Counted from the first letter of the stretch, positions 6,620-14,133 are shown. The stretch: DNA of 16,295 nucleotides from CCY15215 sp034932145 (GCF_034932145.1 NZ_JAYGHV010000033.1:1-16295), one strand, 5' to 3'. Program-made: numbers and translations. Notes: a model not told the origin generated them from the sequence alone.

Positions 6620-6939
6620 ACTATCCCCAATTAATTCAAGATATCTTAAAAAATCATTCTGCTAACGATCTTGCTAATGGTACAGAAATTCAATTACTTT
6701 TTGATACTGAACGACATCATTATCAAGTATTACATATTGGCTGGACGCAGCAACGAAAGCGAGTTTATGGAATCGTTATTCACGTTGATATTAAAGAAAA
6801 TTTCATTTGGGTTCAAAGAGATGGAACAGAGATCGGCATTGCGAATGAACTCTTAGAGGCAGGTGTTCCCAAACAAGATATCGTGTTGGGATTTCATTCC
6901 CCGTATAAACGACAATTTACAGAATTTGCAATGGGTTAA
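6607..6939 (+). CDS. xisI: XisI family protein (fdxN element excision controlling factor)
   Basis: 110 residues, the usual family length and apparently intact. The XisI pattern is clear: an N-terminal YPQLIQDILKNHS, then TEIQLLFDTERHHYQVLHIGW, RVYGIVIHVDIKENFIWVQRDGTE-type sequence, and the C-terminal IANELLEAGVPKQDIVLGF followed by HSPYKRQFTEFA. XisI was named in Anabaena, where with XisH it is needed for XisF-dependent excision of the fdxN element. Most cyanobacteria carry many xisH/xisI copies unrelated to any nif element, and their role is unknown. Here the partner xisH is broken, and no recombinase or nif gene is in the window. A GGAGG at 6592-6596, inside the xisH remnant, lies ten bases before the ATG. 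The base composition is more AT-rich than the neighbours, in keeping with an accessory gene. Confidence 0.88.
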   Translation: MERVNYPQLIQDILKNHSANDLANGTEIQLLFDTERHHYQVLHIGWTQQRKRVYGIVIHVDIKENFIWVQRDGTEIGIANELLEAGVPKQDIVLGFHSPYKRQFTEFAMG

Positions 6940-7048
6940 ACGCGATCGCCGCAGGAAAATATGAATAATCTTATCATTACAGTCAAAATGGGGCGATCGA
7001 TGCTTGATAATGAATTATTAATAAGTGAAAATTGATAATCTATTGGTT

Positions 7049-8551
7049 ATGAGTACAACCCCAGAATACATTCTCGCCCTTGACTTAGGAACGACAGGAA
7101 ACCGCGCTATTCTCTTCAATCGAGATGGTAATGTCGTCAGTCAAGCCTATAAAGAATTACCCCAATATTATCCTCATCCTGGCTGGTTAGAACACGATGG
7201 GATGGAAATTTGGCGGGATACTCGAGAAATGACCGAGAAGGTGCTGATCGATACGGATACGAAATTTTCCCAAGTTGGTGCGATCGGCTTGACAGTACAG
7301 CGAGAAACCTGTTTGCTATGGGATAAAACTACAGGAAAACCTTTTCATAAGGCGATCGTTTGGCAGGATCGACGCACGACTTCTTTATGTAACGAACTCA
7401 CAAAACAAGGCAAAGCGGAAGAGATTCAAGAAAAAACGGGACTTGTTTTAGATGCTTACTTTTCCGCAACAAAATTGGCCTGGTTATTGGACTGGCTGAA
7501 AACAGAACAGCCTGATGTCAATATGGAAAATGTTTTGGCAGGAACCGTTGATACTTGGGTATTATGGAATCTGACCGGAGGTAAAGTTCACGCCACCGAT
7601 CGCAGTAATGCCAGTCGGACAATGTTGATGAATTTGGCCTCTGGGACTTGGGATCTGACTTTATTAGATTTATTTGGCATTCCCTCACACATTATGCCGG
7701 AAATTAAACCTTCTATGGGAGAATTTGGGCGCACGGATTTGGATTTATTTGGGGCAGAAATTCCCGTTACTGCCATTTTTGGGGATCAACAGGCAGCTTT
7801 ATTCGCGCATGGATGCGATCGCCCTGGCTTGCTCAAATGCACCTATGGGACGGGCTGTTTTTTAGTCGCCCAAGCGGGGACAGAACTAACGCGATCGCAA
7901 AGTCGTCTTCTCTCTACTGTGGCGTGGACAACGGAGACAGAAACAAAGTACGCCCTAGAAGCGGCTATGTTCACCACAGGAGCCTGTATTCAGTGGTTGC
8001 GGGATGGATTGAATTTGATTCAATCTGCGGCGGAAACAGAGGCTTTGGCACGTCAAGCAGGAGATAATAATGGGGTCTACTTCGTGCCAGCATTAAGCGG
8101 TTTGGGGGCTCCCCATTGGGATATGAATGCAAGGGGCTCTTTTCAAGGAATTACGGGAGGGGTAAAGCGAGAACATATCGTGCGATCGGTTTTAGAATCT
8201 ATTGCTTATCAAGTTAAAGAAGCGGTGGAAGCCATGAATAAAGATGCGACTAATCCTGTTTCTCTTTTAAAAGTGGATGGCGGTGCATCGAAAAACGACT
8301 TTTTAATGCAGTTTCAAGCGGATGTTTTGGGGATTCCTGTGGAACGTCCTGCGGTTCAAGATGCTACCGCGCAGGGGGCTGCTTTTGGGGCAGGACTGGC
8401 GATCGGCTTTTGGGAGAGTTATGACAGCGTTATCGCCAAGCGAGAGATCGATCGCACGTTTACCCCAGGAGAGGGGCAAACTCAAGCACAAGAAGGCTTT
8501 CAAGTATGGTTGCGGGCGGTAGAACGGGCAAAAAATTGGCTTGTGGATTAA
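7049..8551 (+). CDS. glpK: Glycerol kinase
   Basis: 500 residues from the ATG at 7049; the frame opens at a GTG eight codons upstream, but MSTTPEYILALDLGTTGNRA is the expected N-terminus. The enzyme phosphorylates glycerol with ATP to sn-glycerol 3-phosphate. FGGY-family features are present in order: the N-terminal phosphate-binding loop LDLGTTGNRA (11-20; most glycerol kinases have Gln at position 13), IVWQDRRT, the YFSATKLAWLL segment, DTWVLWNLTGG, catalytic-base motif FGDQQAALF, TYGTGCFLVAQAG, the C-terminal family signature around GGVKREHIVRSVLESIAYQ and the adenosine-site stretch KVDGGASKNDFLMQFQAD. I do not see the GGTRIP-type fructose-bisphosphate loop of the enterobacterial enzyme. 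It stands alone, without glpF or glpD. Its stop codon is one base from the stop of the convergent gene. Confidence 0.93.
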   Translation: MSTTPEYILALDLGTTGNRAILFNRDGNVVSQAYKELPQYYPHPGWLEHDGMEIWRDTREMTEKVLIDTDTKFSQVGAIGLTVQRETCLLWDKTTGKPFHKAIVWQDRRTTSLCNELTKQGKAEEIQEKTGLVLDAYFSATKLAWLLDWLKTEQPDVNMENVLAGTVDTWVLWNLTGGKVHATDRSNASRTMLMNLASGTWDLTLLDLFGIPSHIMPEIKPSMGEFGRTDLDLFGAEIPVTAIFGDQQAALFAHGCDRPGLLKCTYGTGCFLVAQAGTELTRSQSRLLSTVAWTTETETKYALEAAMFTTGACIQWLRDGLNLIQSAAETEALARQAGDNNGVYFVPALSGLGAPHWDMNARGSFQGITGGVKREHIVRSVLESIAYQVKEAVEAMNKDATNPVSLLKVDGGASKNDFLMQFQADVLGIPVERPAVQDATAQGAAFGAGLAIGFWESYDSVIAKREIDRTFTPGEGQTQAQEGFQVWLRAVERAKNWLVD

Positions 8552-8552
8552 G

Positions 8553-9449
8553 TTAGGGTAAGGCATAAAAGCCGAGGTGATTGGCAATGGGTCGCTGACG
8601 TAGGGGAATGCGCGTATGTATGGGGGTATTGAGCGATCGCATTTCCCCTTCTTTTACAACTACTAAGGTAGCAGATCCGCCACCATCTAAAATTAGGGCG
8701 CGATCGCTGCCCAATTCCAGTAAAATTTTAGTGAGTTCGGGAAATGTGACTCCCTCACTATAAAAGGGCTGGCGACCGTCGATCGCCACGATCCAGAGTT
8801 TTTTTCCTTGGCGATCGACTCCTACAGCCATGCGAGGATATAAATCGGTTAATTCTCGGCCTTGATACTGACGTGCGGGTTTGCCCTCTAAGATGAGAAT
8901 ATAGCCCCCGGCTAACCCCTGTAGAGTATCAGAGGGACAGCGATCGCTTTCTATGGTTGCGCGGTTTTGGGGAGAAAAACAGAGAACATTCCAGCCGCCT
9001 TGAGGGGATGAATAAGCTATCCCGTCAGAAATAGATTGACCTAAAACATTAACGCGATCGCCGCTTTTCGGATAAAAATCTAAAGGATGTTTGGTATAAA
9101 ATGGTTGAAAATAGCTACCATTAATCGCCAGTTGCAGTTGCTGGGTTTTAAGAAAATCTCCTGTTGTTTGTGCGTTAAATTCCTTCCCATCTTTAGCAGG
9201 AGATCCGGGTGTTACTAAAACTTGAACTCCGGCTACAGTTAAATCGATGGTCACAACATGAACGAGAAAAGGACGCGGTTGAGAATAGGGAATGCGCTGA
9301 TAAGAAATGCCTTGAAAAAGTTGTTCTTGGTATGGCGATCGAGGCGATCGCCTCAATAATAAAACACCGTAAGTTAACACAATAGTGCCAATCATTCCAG
9401 AAAAAAGATAAAGAAATATTACTATCCATTGTTTTATAGGGATTTTCAT
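8553..9449 (-). CDS. Membrane-anchored phosphodiester glycosidase family protein (NAGPA domain)
   Basis: 298 residues from the ATG at 9449. A GTG at 9506 would add 19 codons that look like remnant coding sequence, so I reject it. One membrane anchor lies at about 8-31, followed by an extracytoplasmic domain. NAGPA-type (DUF2233) features are present: LAINGSYFQPF (107-117), GGYILILEGK (181-190), PRMAVGVD (205-212), a VAIDGRQ segment (221-227) and ALILDGGGSATLVV (251-264). In animals the domain removes N-acetylglucosamine from phosphodiesters on mannose 6-phosphate. Bacterial members probably cleave phosphodiester-linked sugars in wall or surface polymers, but substrates are mostly unknown. Two cysteines (157, 171) could pair. 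No partner genes are adjacent; a decayed region lies upstream. Confidence 0.83.
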   Translation of the reverse strand: MKIPIKQWIVIFLYLFSGMIGTIVLTYGVLLLRRSPRSPYQEQLFQGISYQRIPYSQPRPFLVHVVTIDLTVAGVQVLVTPGSPAKDGKEFNAQTTGDFLKTQQLQLAINGSYFQPFYTKHPLDFYPKSGDRVNVLGQSISDGIAYSSPQGGWNVLCFSPQNRATIESDRCPSDTLQGLAGGYILILEGKPARQYQGRELTDLYPRMAVGVDRQGKKLWIVAIDGRQPFYSEGVTFPELTKILLELGSDRALILDGGGSATLVVVKEGEMRSLNTPIHTRIPLRQRPIANHLGFYALP

Positions 9450-9590
9450 GTATTTTCTGGAAACAATTTCCTTTTCATCAATAAAAATAATAATGCGATC
9501 GCGCACTACCTCGAGTAGGACTTGTTCGATCAGTTCATTGAACAGTTCTCCCGCGCAGTCCCCATCTAAAATCTTAATAGCGATCGCAAT
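9450..9590 (-). pseudogene. Short coding remnant resembling an AAA-like ATPase Walker B region
   Basis: The minus-strand frame is open from just after a TAG (9591-9593) straight into the glycosidase gene at 9449, without a good start codon. It contains FNELIEQVLLEVV followed by RDRIIIFIDEKEIVS. This resembles the Walker B segment of the AAA-like (AAA_35 type) domain found at the N-terminus of many cyanobacterial WD40 or TPR proteins (EFIEEVLL...IVIFIDE). No Walker A or downstream part is present, so it would be a fragment. The match is by eye and short; a chance resemblance is possible. Confidence 0.35.
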
Positions 9591-9611
9591 CTACATAAAA
9601 ATAATAAAACT

Positions 9612-10024
9612 TCACTTTTTGGGCAGTCTTAAATTTTCTTCTTTACTTATCACGCGCAGTTTAGCAACACAATTATGATAATCAATAAACTTTTGTTCGA
9701 TATCTTTATCAACAAACTCTCTACCAGTTAGTCCATCAATTTTTTCGTTCAATTCAACTTTTTGAAGATCGATTTGATAATCTTCAATAAAACTATAAAG
9801 TTTTTCTAGCCATTGTTTCTTTTACATTTAAAGTGCGATCGCCGATCGCATAGGATGTGTTGGCGACAGCGTAACGATCTTGTGGTTTAGCGATCATTGT
9901 GCCAGTGCAGCCCATTCTGTAGCGCGATCGCGTTCCTGTTGTATTGTTAAAATAAACAGATGTAGGCGATCGCATTTTCCCAAGGATAAATCAGCATAGC
10001 CAAATTTTTCACTCAAACGATGAA
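9612..10024 (-). pseudogene. Decayed gene of unknown family, two frames
   Basis: No intact gene fills this stretch. On the minus strand one frame (from about 10020 to a TAG at 9793) gives protein-like sequence including YADLSLGK, VYFNNTTGTRSRYRMGCTG and DRYAVANTSYAIGDRTLNV. The neighbouring frame (9821 to TGA at 9612) continues as WLEKLYSFIEDYQIDLQKVE, EKIDGLTGREFVDKDIEQ and FIDYHNCVAKLR. The two join if one base is removed near 9818-9825, giving about 130 residues without an obvious start. Four HIP1-type sites lie within it. I do not recognise the product. The tail of the next gene (ending at 10025) abuts it, so the 5' part may have been lost. Confidence 0.4.
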
Positions 10025-10414
10025 TTATGCGAGGGTTTCCGGACAATAGCCCAAACCGCGAGTAAATTGACGGCGAAATGCTTCGATATCGGTTTGATCG
10101 GGATCGCCGTGAGAGACCACAGCCACTTGATAGCGACGCATTACCTCAATGGGAGATTGTCCGGTTTCCAGACTCCACAGCGCCATTTGAATGCGAATAT
10201 CAGGTTCGTAGGGAATACCCAGTTCATTCATATAAGCGGTAAAATCTCCGTGCTTTTCCGGAGTGATGGGATCGCCGAGTTTAATCCGCAAGATCCAACC
10301 ATCAATTTGATGAATGACTGTGACAAACTCAACGGATAAATGAGGCGAATTCAAGAGATGTTCGTTAACTCGCAGGGTTAAGCTGGCATTGGCGAGGAAA
10401 TAAAGATAATACAT
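10025..10414 (-). CDS. Conserved hypothetical protein, 129 residues
   Basis: The start is taken at the ATG at 10414 (MYYLYFLANASL). The frame opens further upstream to a GTG at 10495, but those 27 codons are antisense to a better-looking small ORF on the other strand. The protein is soluble, with no signal peptide. It begins with a beta-type segment (YYLYFLANASLTLRVNEHLL), continues with EFVTVIHQIDGWILRIKLGD and ends in a helical half with IRIQMALWSLETGQSPIEVM and a C-terminal FTRGLGYCPETLA. I do not recognise a named family and assign no function. It is divergent from the small ORF and queA, with only 35 bp between starts, so both promoters must overlap or lie within the opposite transcript. 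Confidence 0.6.
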   Translation of the reverse strand: MYYLYFLANASLTLRVNEHLLNSPHLSVEFVTVIHQIDGWILRIKLGDPITPEKHGDFTAYMNELGIPYEPDIRIQMALWSLETGQSPIEVMRRYQVAVVSHGDPDQTDIEAFRRQFTRGLGYCPETLA

Positions 10415-10430
10415 AGCGCGACAAGATATA

Positions 10431-10439
10431 GAAGGGGGG
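10431..10439 (+). promoter_or_regulatory. Ribosome binding site of the small ORF upstream of queA
   Basis: GAAGGGGGG, a strong Shine-Dalgarno-like run, ends ten bases before the GTG at 10450. It is the main evidence that the small frame at 10450-10620 is translated. Confidence 0.45.
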
Positions 10440-10449
10440 TATATCCTTA

Positions 10450-10620
10450 GTGTCTCGTATCGTTGCAGCAAACTGTAAGGGTAAACCTCCCCCACTTGTT
10501 ATGGGTGGAATTACCCAACTTTACGAAGATTGTGTGGAGAATCCTCAAGAATTAGCGCAGCAGTTTGCCCTCTCTAACCTAAAATTGCTATTGACTGTCA
10601 ATCTGCCATTCCCAATATGA
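10450..10620 (+). CDS. Small ORF of unknown function, coupled to queA
   Basis: A GTG-initiated frame of 56 codons lies directly before queA. It reads MSRIVAANCKGKPPPLVMGG, then ITQLYEDCVENPQELAQQFA, and ends LPFPI with a TGA that overlaps the queA ATG (ATGA, 10617-10620). The composition is protein-like, a purine-rich Shine-Dalgarno precedes it, and the four-base overlap is the classic arrangement for translational coupling. QueA itself has no visible Shine-Dalgarno, which supports coupling. I do not recognise the sequence; it might be a small cyanobacterial protein, a leader peptide, or the end of a decayed gene. Confidence 0.42.
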   Translation: MSRIVAANCKGKPPPLVMGGITQLYEDCVENPQELAQQFALSNLKLLLTVNLPFPI

Positions 10621-11756
10621 CGATCGCAACGGATCGGCTTTTATCCAGCTATCAGTACGAATTACCTCGGGAGTTAATTGCTCAAACTCCCATGACTCCG
10701 CGAGATCGGTCCCGCTTGGCGATCGTTGACTCCCCCACAACTCACCATCACGGTATTTTCAAGGATTTACCGAATTGGTTGCAACCAGGGGATTTATTGA
10801 TTTTCAATAATACTCGCGTTCTACCTGCCCGTCTTTTCGGTCGCAAATCAACGGGGGCTCCTGTAGAAATTTTGCTCTTGCGAGAAGAGGGGGAAAATTG
10901 CTGGCTGGCTTTAGTCAAACCGGGTAAACGCTTTAAAATCGGCAGTGAAATTTGTTTTCGGCCAGAAGGGGAGACGGAGGGGGCGATCGAACTTTGGGCC
11001 AAAACTGTCGATCGCGATCCGACAACGGGGGGGCGTTTATTAGAATTTCGCGTTCCCGAGGGGCATTCTTTCTTGGAAATCGTGGACAAAATCGGACAAA
11101 TTCCTTTTCCTCCTTACATTACTTCTCGGTCGGCTCTCCCGGAGCAATACCAAACGATTTATGCTAAAACACCGGGTGCGGCGGCGGCACCTACCGCAGG
11201 GCTGCATTTTACGGAAGAACTTTTACAGCGATTAAGCGATCGCGGTATTGCTCAAACTTATATTACTTTGCACGTTGGTGTAGGGACATTTCGCCCAGTG
11301 GAGGTGGAGGATATTACCCAACATCAGATGCACTCGGAATGGGTGGAGGTAAGTGAGGAAACTGTAGAGAAGATTAAACAAACGCGGGCGGCGGGTGGAC
11401 GGGCGATCGCGGTGGGTACGACGGCGATCCGGGCTTTAGAGGGGGTTGCAACGATACAAAATGTCACGGGAGAGGAAAGAATTCTACAAGAAGCCTTTTC
11501 CGGTCATGTTAATTTATTTATTTACCCAGGTTATCAGTGGAAAATTGTTGATGGCGCAATTACCAATTTTCACCTACCGGGGTCGAGTTTATTAATGTTA
11601 ATTTCGGCTTTAATTGGACGAGAAAGACTTTTGGCTTTATATGCAGAGGCGATCGCCCAAGAATATCGTTTTTATTCTTTCGGAGATGCCATGTTGATTT
11701 TACCGGAAGCTGTCTCTCCTATGCTCCAACAAAACAGCCTTCAACAGTCGCTTTAA
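10617..11756 (+). CDS. queA: S-adenosylmethionine:tRNA ribosyltransferase-isomerase (QueA)
   Basis: 379 residues, within the normal range. QueA transfers and isomerises the ribosyl group of S-adenosylmethionine onto 7-aminomethyl-7-deazaguanine in tRNA, giving epoxyqueuosine at the wobble position of Asp, Asn, His and Tyr tRNAs. Family stretches are clear: YELPRELIAQTPMTPRDRSR near the N-terminus, LLIFNNTRVLPARLFG, GQIPFPPYI, AAAAPTAGLHFTEELL, TLHVGVGTFRPVEVEDI, MHSEWVEV, AVGTTAIRALEG, FIYPGYQWKIVDGAITNFHL and YRFYSFGDAMLI. No other queuosine gene is adjacent. The ATG overlaps the stop of the upstream small ORF. The last 38 bases overlap the end of the convergent deacetylase-family gene, so the C-terminal dozen residues (AVSPMLQQNSLQQSL) are encoded opposite that gene. 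Confidence 0.95.
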   Translation: MTIATDRLLSSYQYELPRELIAQTPMTPRDRSRLAIVDSPTTHHHGIFKDLPNWLQPGDLLIFNNTRVLPARLFGRKSTGAPVEILLLREEGENCWLALVKPGKRFKIGSEICFRPEGETEGAIELWAKTVDRDPTTGGRLLEFRVPEGHSFLEIVDKIGQIPFPPYITSRSALPEQYQTIYAKTPGAAAAPTAGLHFTEELLQRLSDRGIAQTYITLHVGVGTFRPVEVEDITQHQMHSEWVEVSEETVEKIKQTRAAGGRAIAVGTTAIRALEGVATIQNVTGEERILQEAFSGHVNLFIYPGYQWKIVDGAITNFHLPGSSLLMLISALIGRERLLALYAEAIAQEYRFYSFGDAMLILPEAVSPMLQQNSLQQSL

Positions 11757-12645
11757 CTGACTCAGCGAGTGCCTGGAAATCGTAGCCTCCTTCTAAGCCA
11801 TAGACAACGCGGCGAGTAATTTGCAAACTATATTCAGTGAAAAGGCGATAATCAAAGGATTCGAGACTCATCCCAGCCAGAGGATCGGCTTTATTCGCAT
11901 CATATCCCGCACTGACAATGAGGAGATCGGGGGAGAAATTCTTTAAAAAAGGCAAAACTTTCTCAGTAAATGCGGCTTGATATTCAATTAGGGTATTGCC
12001 TGGAGACATGGGAAGATTGAGAACATTGTCGTGCATTCCTTGTTCTTCTGCCCTTCCTGTCCCTGGATAGCAGGGAAACTGATGCAAGGAACAATAAGCC
12101 AGTTGGGGATGATTCTCGATAATGTGCTGGGTTCCATTACCGTGATGAACATCCCAGTCAAGAATGGCAACTCTTTCAATATTAGGCTGTTCTAGGGCGT
12201 AGTAAGCGGCGATCGCCGCATTAGAAAATAAGCAAAATCCCATAGCGCGATCGCGTTCGGCATGATGTCCGGGGGGACGTGCTAAAACTAAAGCGGGATT
12301 ATCGGTTGCTAAAGCAAGATCGACTCCATCTAACCACCCATTAACTGCCAGCAGGGCGACTTCGTAACTCTGGGAAGAAACGGGAGTATCGAGATCTAAC
12401 CCAATATTCTCCTCAGCCGCTAATTTAACGCGATCGAGATGGTGTTGTGGATGCACCTTAAGCAGCCAAGGGATCGCATTTCGTTCTTTAAGGGGAGTTG
12501 GTTCTTGCCATTGTAGGCGATCGCGCCATGAAGCCTTTTTCAGTGCCTCGACAATTGCTGTTAAGCGCTGGGGACACTCGGGGTGAGAATATCCGGTATC
12601 GTGTTCGAGAAAGCGATCGGAATAAATAACGGGGAGTTTCATCAT
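11719..12645 (-). CDS. Histone deacetylase family protein (zinc amidohydrolase)
   Basis: 308 residues. This arginase-deacetylase-fold family hydrolyses acetyl-amide bonds; bacterial members include acetoin-utilisation AcuC-type proteins and acetylpolyamine amidohydrolases. The active site appears complete: an N-terminal HPECPQRL (21-28), the RPPGHHA motif with His127-His128 (123-129), DWDVHHGNGT (163-172) with probable zinc ligands Asp165 and His167, SAGYDANKADPL (245-256) with the third ligand Asp249, and LEGGYD (284-289) with catalytic Tyr288. The pattern is nearer class II than class I deacetylases. The substrate (acetyl-lysine, acetylpolyamine or other) cannot be told. It starts at tandem ATG ATG (12645/12642). 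It overlaps the 3' end of queA by 38 bp, tail to tail. Confidence 0.9.
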   Translation of the reverse strand: MMKLPVIYSDRFLEHDTGYSHPECPQRLTAIVEALKKASWRDRLQWQEPTPLKERNAIPWLLKVHPQHHLDRVKLAAEENIGLDLDTPVSSQSYEVALLAVNGWLDGVDLALATDNPALVLARPPGHHAERDRAMGFCLFSNAAIAAYYALEQPNIERVAILDWDVHHGNGTQHIIENHPQLAYCSLHQFPCYPGTGRAEEQGMHDNVLNLPMSPGNTLIEYQAAFTEKVLPFLKNFSPDLLIVSAGYDANKADPLAGMSLESFDYRLFTEYSLQITRRVVYGLEGGYDFQALAESVKATVEGCFVGA

Positions 12646-12714
12646 TTCATCAAAATTTATTGTTCAACGGCATCATCACCAAGGATACTAGAGCTTTTAA
12701 AGACATGAAAAAAA

Positions 12715-13896
12715 CTATACTCCCTCGCTGCCTTGGCTGCGCTTCTCGCTCCGAAGTCGCACAAAGAGACAGATTATCAATAAAATTGTTGCAGGGATAG
12801 GAGGATAGGGCAAAAATCCGGTCAGTGCGATTAACACTGCAAAAAACAGTAGAAACGACCCATCAACATTGCGTAGGATATAACGATCGCGTACCAGCCA
12901 TAATCCAACCACATAGAGGGCGATGGGAAGTGCGATCGCGAAAGCTGCAATTTCAGGATGACCATTGGCTCCATGTTCCCCAGCGATCGCCTCGATCGCC
13001 ACACCCAAACCCGCACCAACTGCAGGACCCGAAGCAAAAACCAAAAAATGTCCGTAACCCCAGATAAACGTTCGCTTGAATTCTACCGTTTCGAGATGAT
13101 CTTCCTCACAAAAATAAAGCCACCAGAGAGAAAAGGTAATAATCGTGCCGCAAAGGGCAAGAATGAGCAAAGAGGCATTCAAATCGTCAGTAAATGCAGT
13201 TTCAAGAGCGATCGTACTGCTTAAAAGAACTTCTCCCAAAACAATGATATTTAAAAGACCAAAACGCTCGATGATATGATGCCGATGCCAGTGAGTATTG
13301 GCCGCTTTTTCGGCATACCAAGGCACAAACAGTTCGCCAACCGCAGCCAAAGCAAAGAAAATAAAGAATAAAATGCTACCAGGCTCAAACGCAAAAATAA
13401 CGATCGCCCACCCGACTTGGAGAATAATCTGTCCGAGGGTATAGCGTGCGGCAGTGATGCGAAGGTGTGAATTTGCGCCTCCTGCACGCCACCACAGGAC
13501 TGCGATAGCAAGACGCATGATGACATAACCCATAAACCCATACACTAACTTCTGTTCCCCAAAGAAGCTGGGTAAATTAGCCGCCACCAGCATTGCACCG
13601 AACATCATCACCATCACATTAATCCGATAGCCTGCATCGTCATTATCAAAACTGGAAGCAAACCAAGTGAATAGATTCCAAGGCCACCAAACGGCAAAAA
13701 ATGCCATTGTAAATTGAATGATACCGATCGCAATGTGACCCGCCGAGATTTCGTGACTCAAACCATGAGCCGCCGCCGCGATCGCAATGACAATCACAAG
13801 ATCGAACAAAAGCTCGAGAGGTGTTGCTGCGCGGTGTTCCTCATGGCGATCGCGAGCCAGCAAAGGGCGAATATGTTGTTGCAGTTTCTCTCTCAT
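12715..13896 (-). CDS. Low temperature requirement protein A (LtrA) family membrane protein
   Basis: 393 residues from the ATG at 13896; an upstream TTG at 13956 would add 20 codons with no support. The family hallmark is at the N-terminus: EEHRAATPLELLFDLVIVIA. The rest is strongly hydrophobic with about ten to twelve membrane segments, including FFAVWWPWNLFTWFASSFDN, IIERFGLLNIIVLGEVLLSS and LWWLYFCEE, all typical of LtrA proteins. The founding member was named from a Listeria mutant needing it for growth at low temperature; the molecular activity of the family is not established. The gene ends 69 bp upstream of the start of the deacetylase-family gene on the same strand, so the two may be co-transcribed. 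The short C-terminal tail is basic and then acidic (RLRSEKRSQGSEGV). Confidence 0.9.
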   Translation of the reverse strand: MREKLQQHIRPLLARDRHEEHRAATPLELLFDLVIVIAIAAAAHGLSHEISAGHIAIGIIQFTMAFFAVWWPWNLFTWFASSFDNDDAGYRINVMVMMFGAMLVAANLPSFFGEQKLVYGFMGYVIMRLAIAVLWWRAGGANSHLRITAARYTLGQIILQVGWAIVIFAFEPGSILFFIFFALAAVGELFVPWYAEKAANTHWHRHHIIERFGLLNIIVLGEVLLSSTIALETAFTDDLNASLLILALCGTIITFSLWWLYFCEEDHLETVEFKRTFIWGYGHFLVFASGPAVGAGLGVAIEAIAGEHGANGHPEIAAFAIALPIALYVVGLWLVRDRYILRNVDGSFLLFFAVLIALTGFLPYPPIPATILLIICLFVRLRSEKRSQGSEGV

Positions 13897-13969
13897 TTTT
13901 AACTGTGGTGATGAACAGTACGCATTCTGCTCAGTCTTATTTGAAAATAAGATCAATGGGACTTAAGCA

Positions 13970-13988
13970 GTACCGGGCATCTTGCCCG
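13970..13988 (+). repeat. REP-like short hairpin with TCT loop
   Basis: CGGGCA / TGCCCG stem (13974-13988) around a TCT loop, preceded by GTAC. It closely matches the element at 16250-16271 (CAGTA then CGGGCATCTTGCCCG). It lies between the LtrA start and the exoribonuclease gene, in a 277-bp region without a gene. Confidence 0.65.
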
Positions 13989-14011
13989 AACTACCCTAAA
14001 GATAGAATACG

Positions 14012-14038
14012 GTAGGAGAGACAAGGCATGGTCTCTCC
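14012..14038 (+). repeat. REP-like hairpin in the exoribonuclease leader
   Basis: GTAG (14012-14015) runs into an 8-bp perfect stem GGAGAGAC / GTCTCTCC around the 8-nt AAGGCATG. The loop looks like half of the common GAGACAAGGCATGCCTTGTCTC palindrome, suggesting an internal deletion of its second half. Confidence 0.65.
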
Positions 14039-14063
14039 GAAGGCGATCGCCGCGATCGCCTTC
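14039..14063. repeat. Double-HIP1 palindrome
   Basis: GAAGGCGATCGC and its exact complement flank a single C, giving 12-bp arms that contain two HIP1 octamers. It abuts the preceding hairpin with no spacer. As RNA the two would stack as adjacent stem-loops about 110 bases before the exoribonuclease start. Confidence 0.7.
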
Positions 14064-14113
14064 TCAACTCCCTCTCTCCTGTCTGTTTGCGAATTCAACT
14101 TTATCTTCCTCGT

Positions 14114-14133
14114 TTCCCGTTCCCCGTTCCCTG
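14114..14133. repeat. Short tandem heptamer-like repeat
   Basis: TTCCCGTTCCCCGTTCCCTG is about two and a half copies of a CCCCGTT-type heptamer. Short tandem repeats of this kind are common between cyanobacterial genes. It lies in the leader of the exoribonuclease gene, 40 bp before the chosen start. Confidence 0.5.

Noticed and set aside
6428..6939. The xisH/xisI pair as a sign of an fdxN-type excision element.
   Set aside because: No XisF-like recombinase, nif gene or flanking direct-repeat attachment site is visible, and xisH is broken.
9448..9678. A 76-codon plus-strand frame overlapping the decayed region.
   Set aside because: It is serine- and isoleucine-rich with no protein-like pattern and is antisense to better coding remnants.
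10415..10495. GTG-started N-terminal extension of the hypothetical gene ending at 10025.
   Set aside because: It overlaps the small ORF upstream of queA on the opposite strand, while an ATG at 10414 gives a sensible start.
1834..12645. A polyamine system formed by the PotD-like lipoprotein and the deacetylase-family protein (possible acetylpolyamine hydrolase).
   Set aside because: They lie about 9 kb apart with unrelated genes between them, and the deacetylase substrate is unknown.
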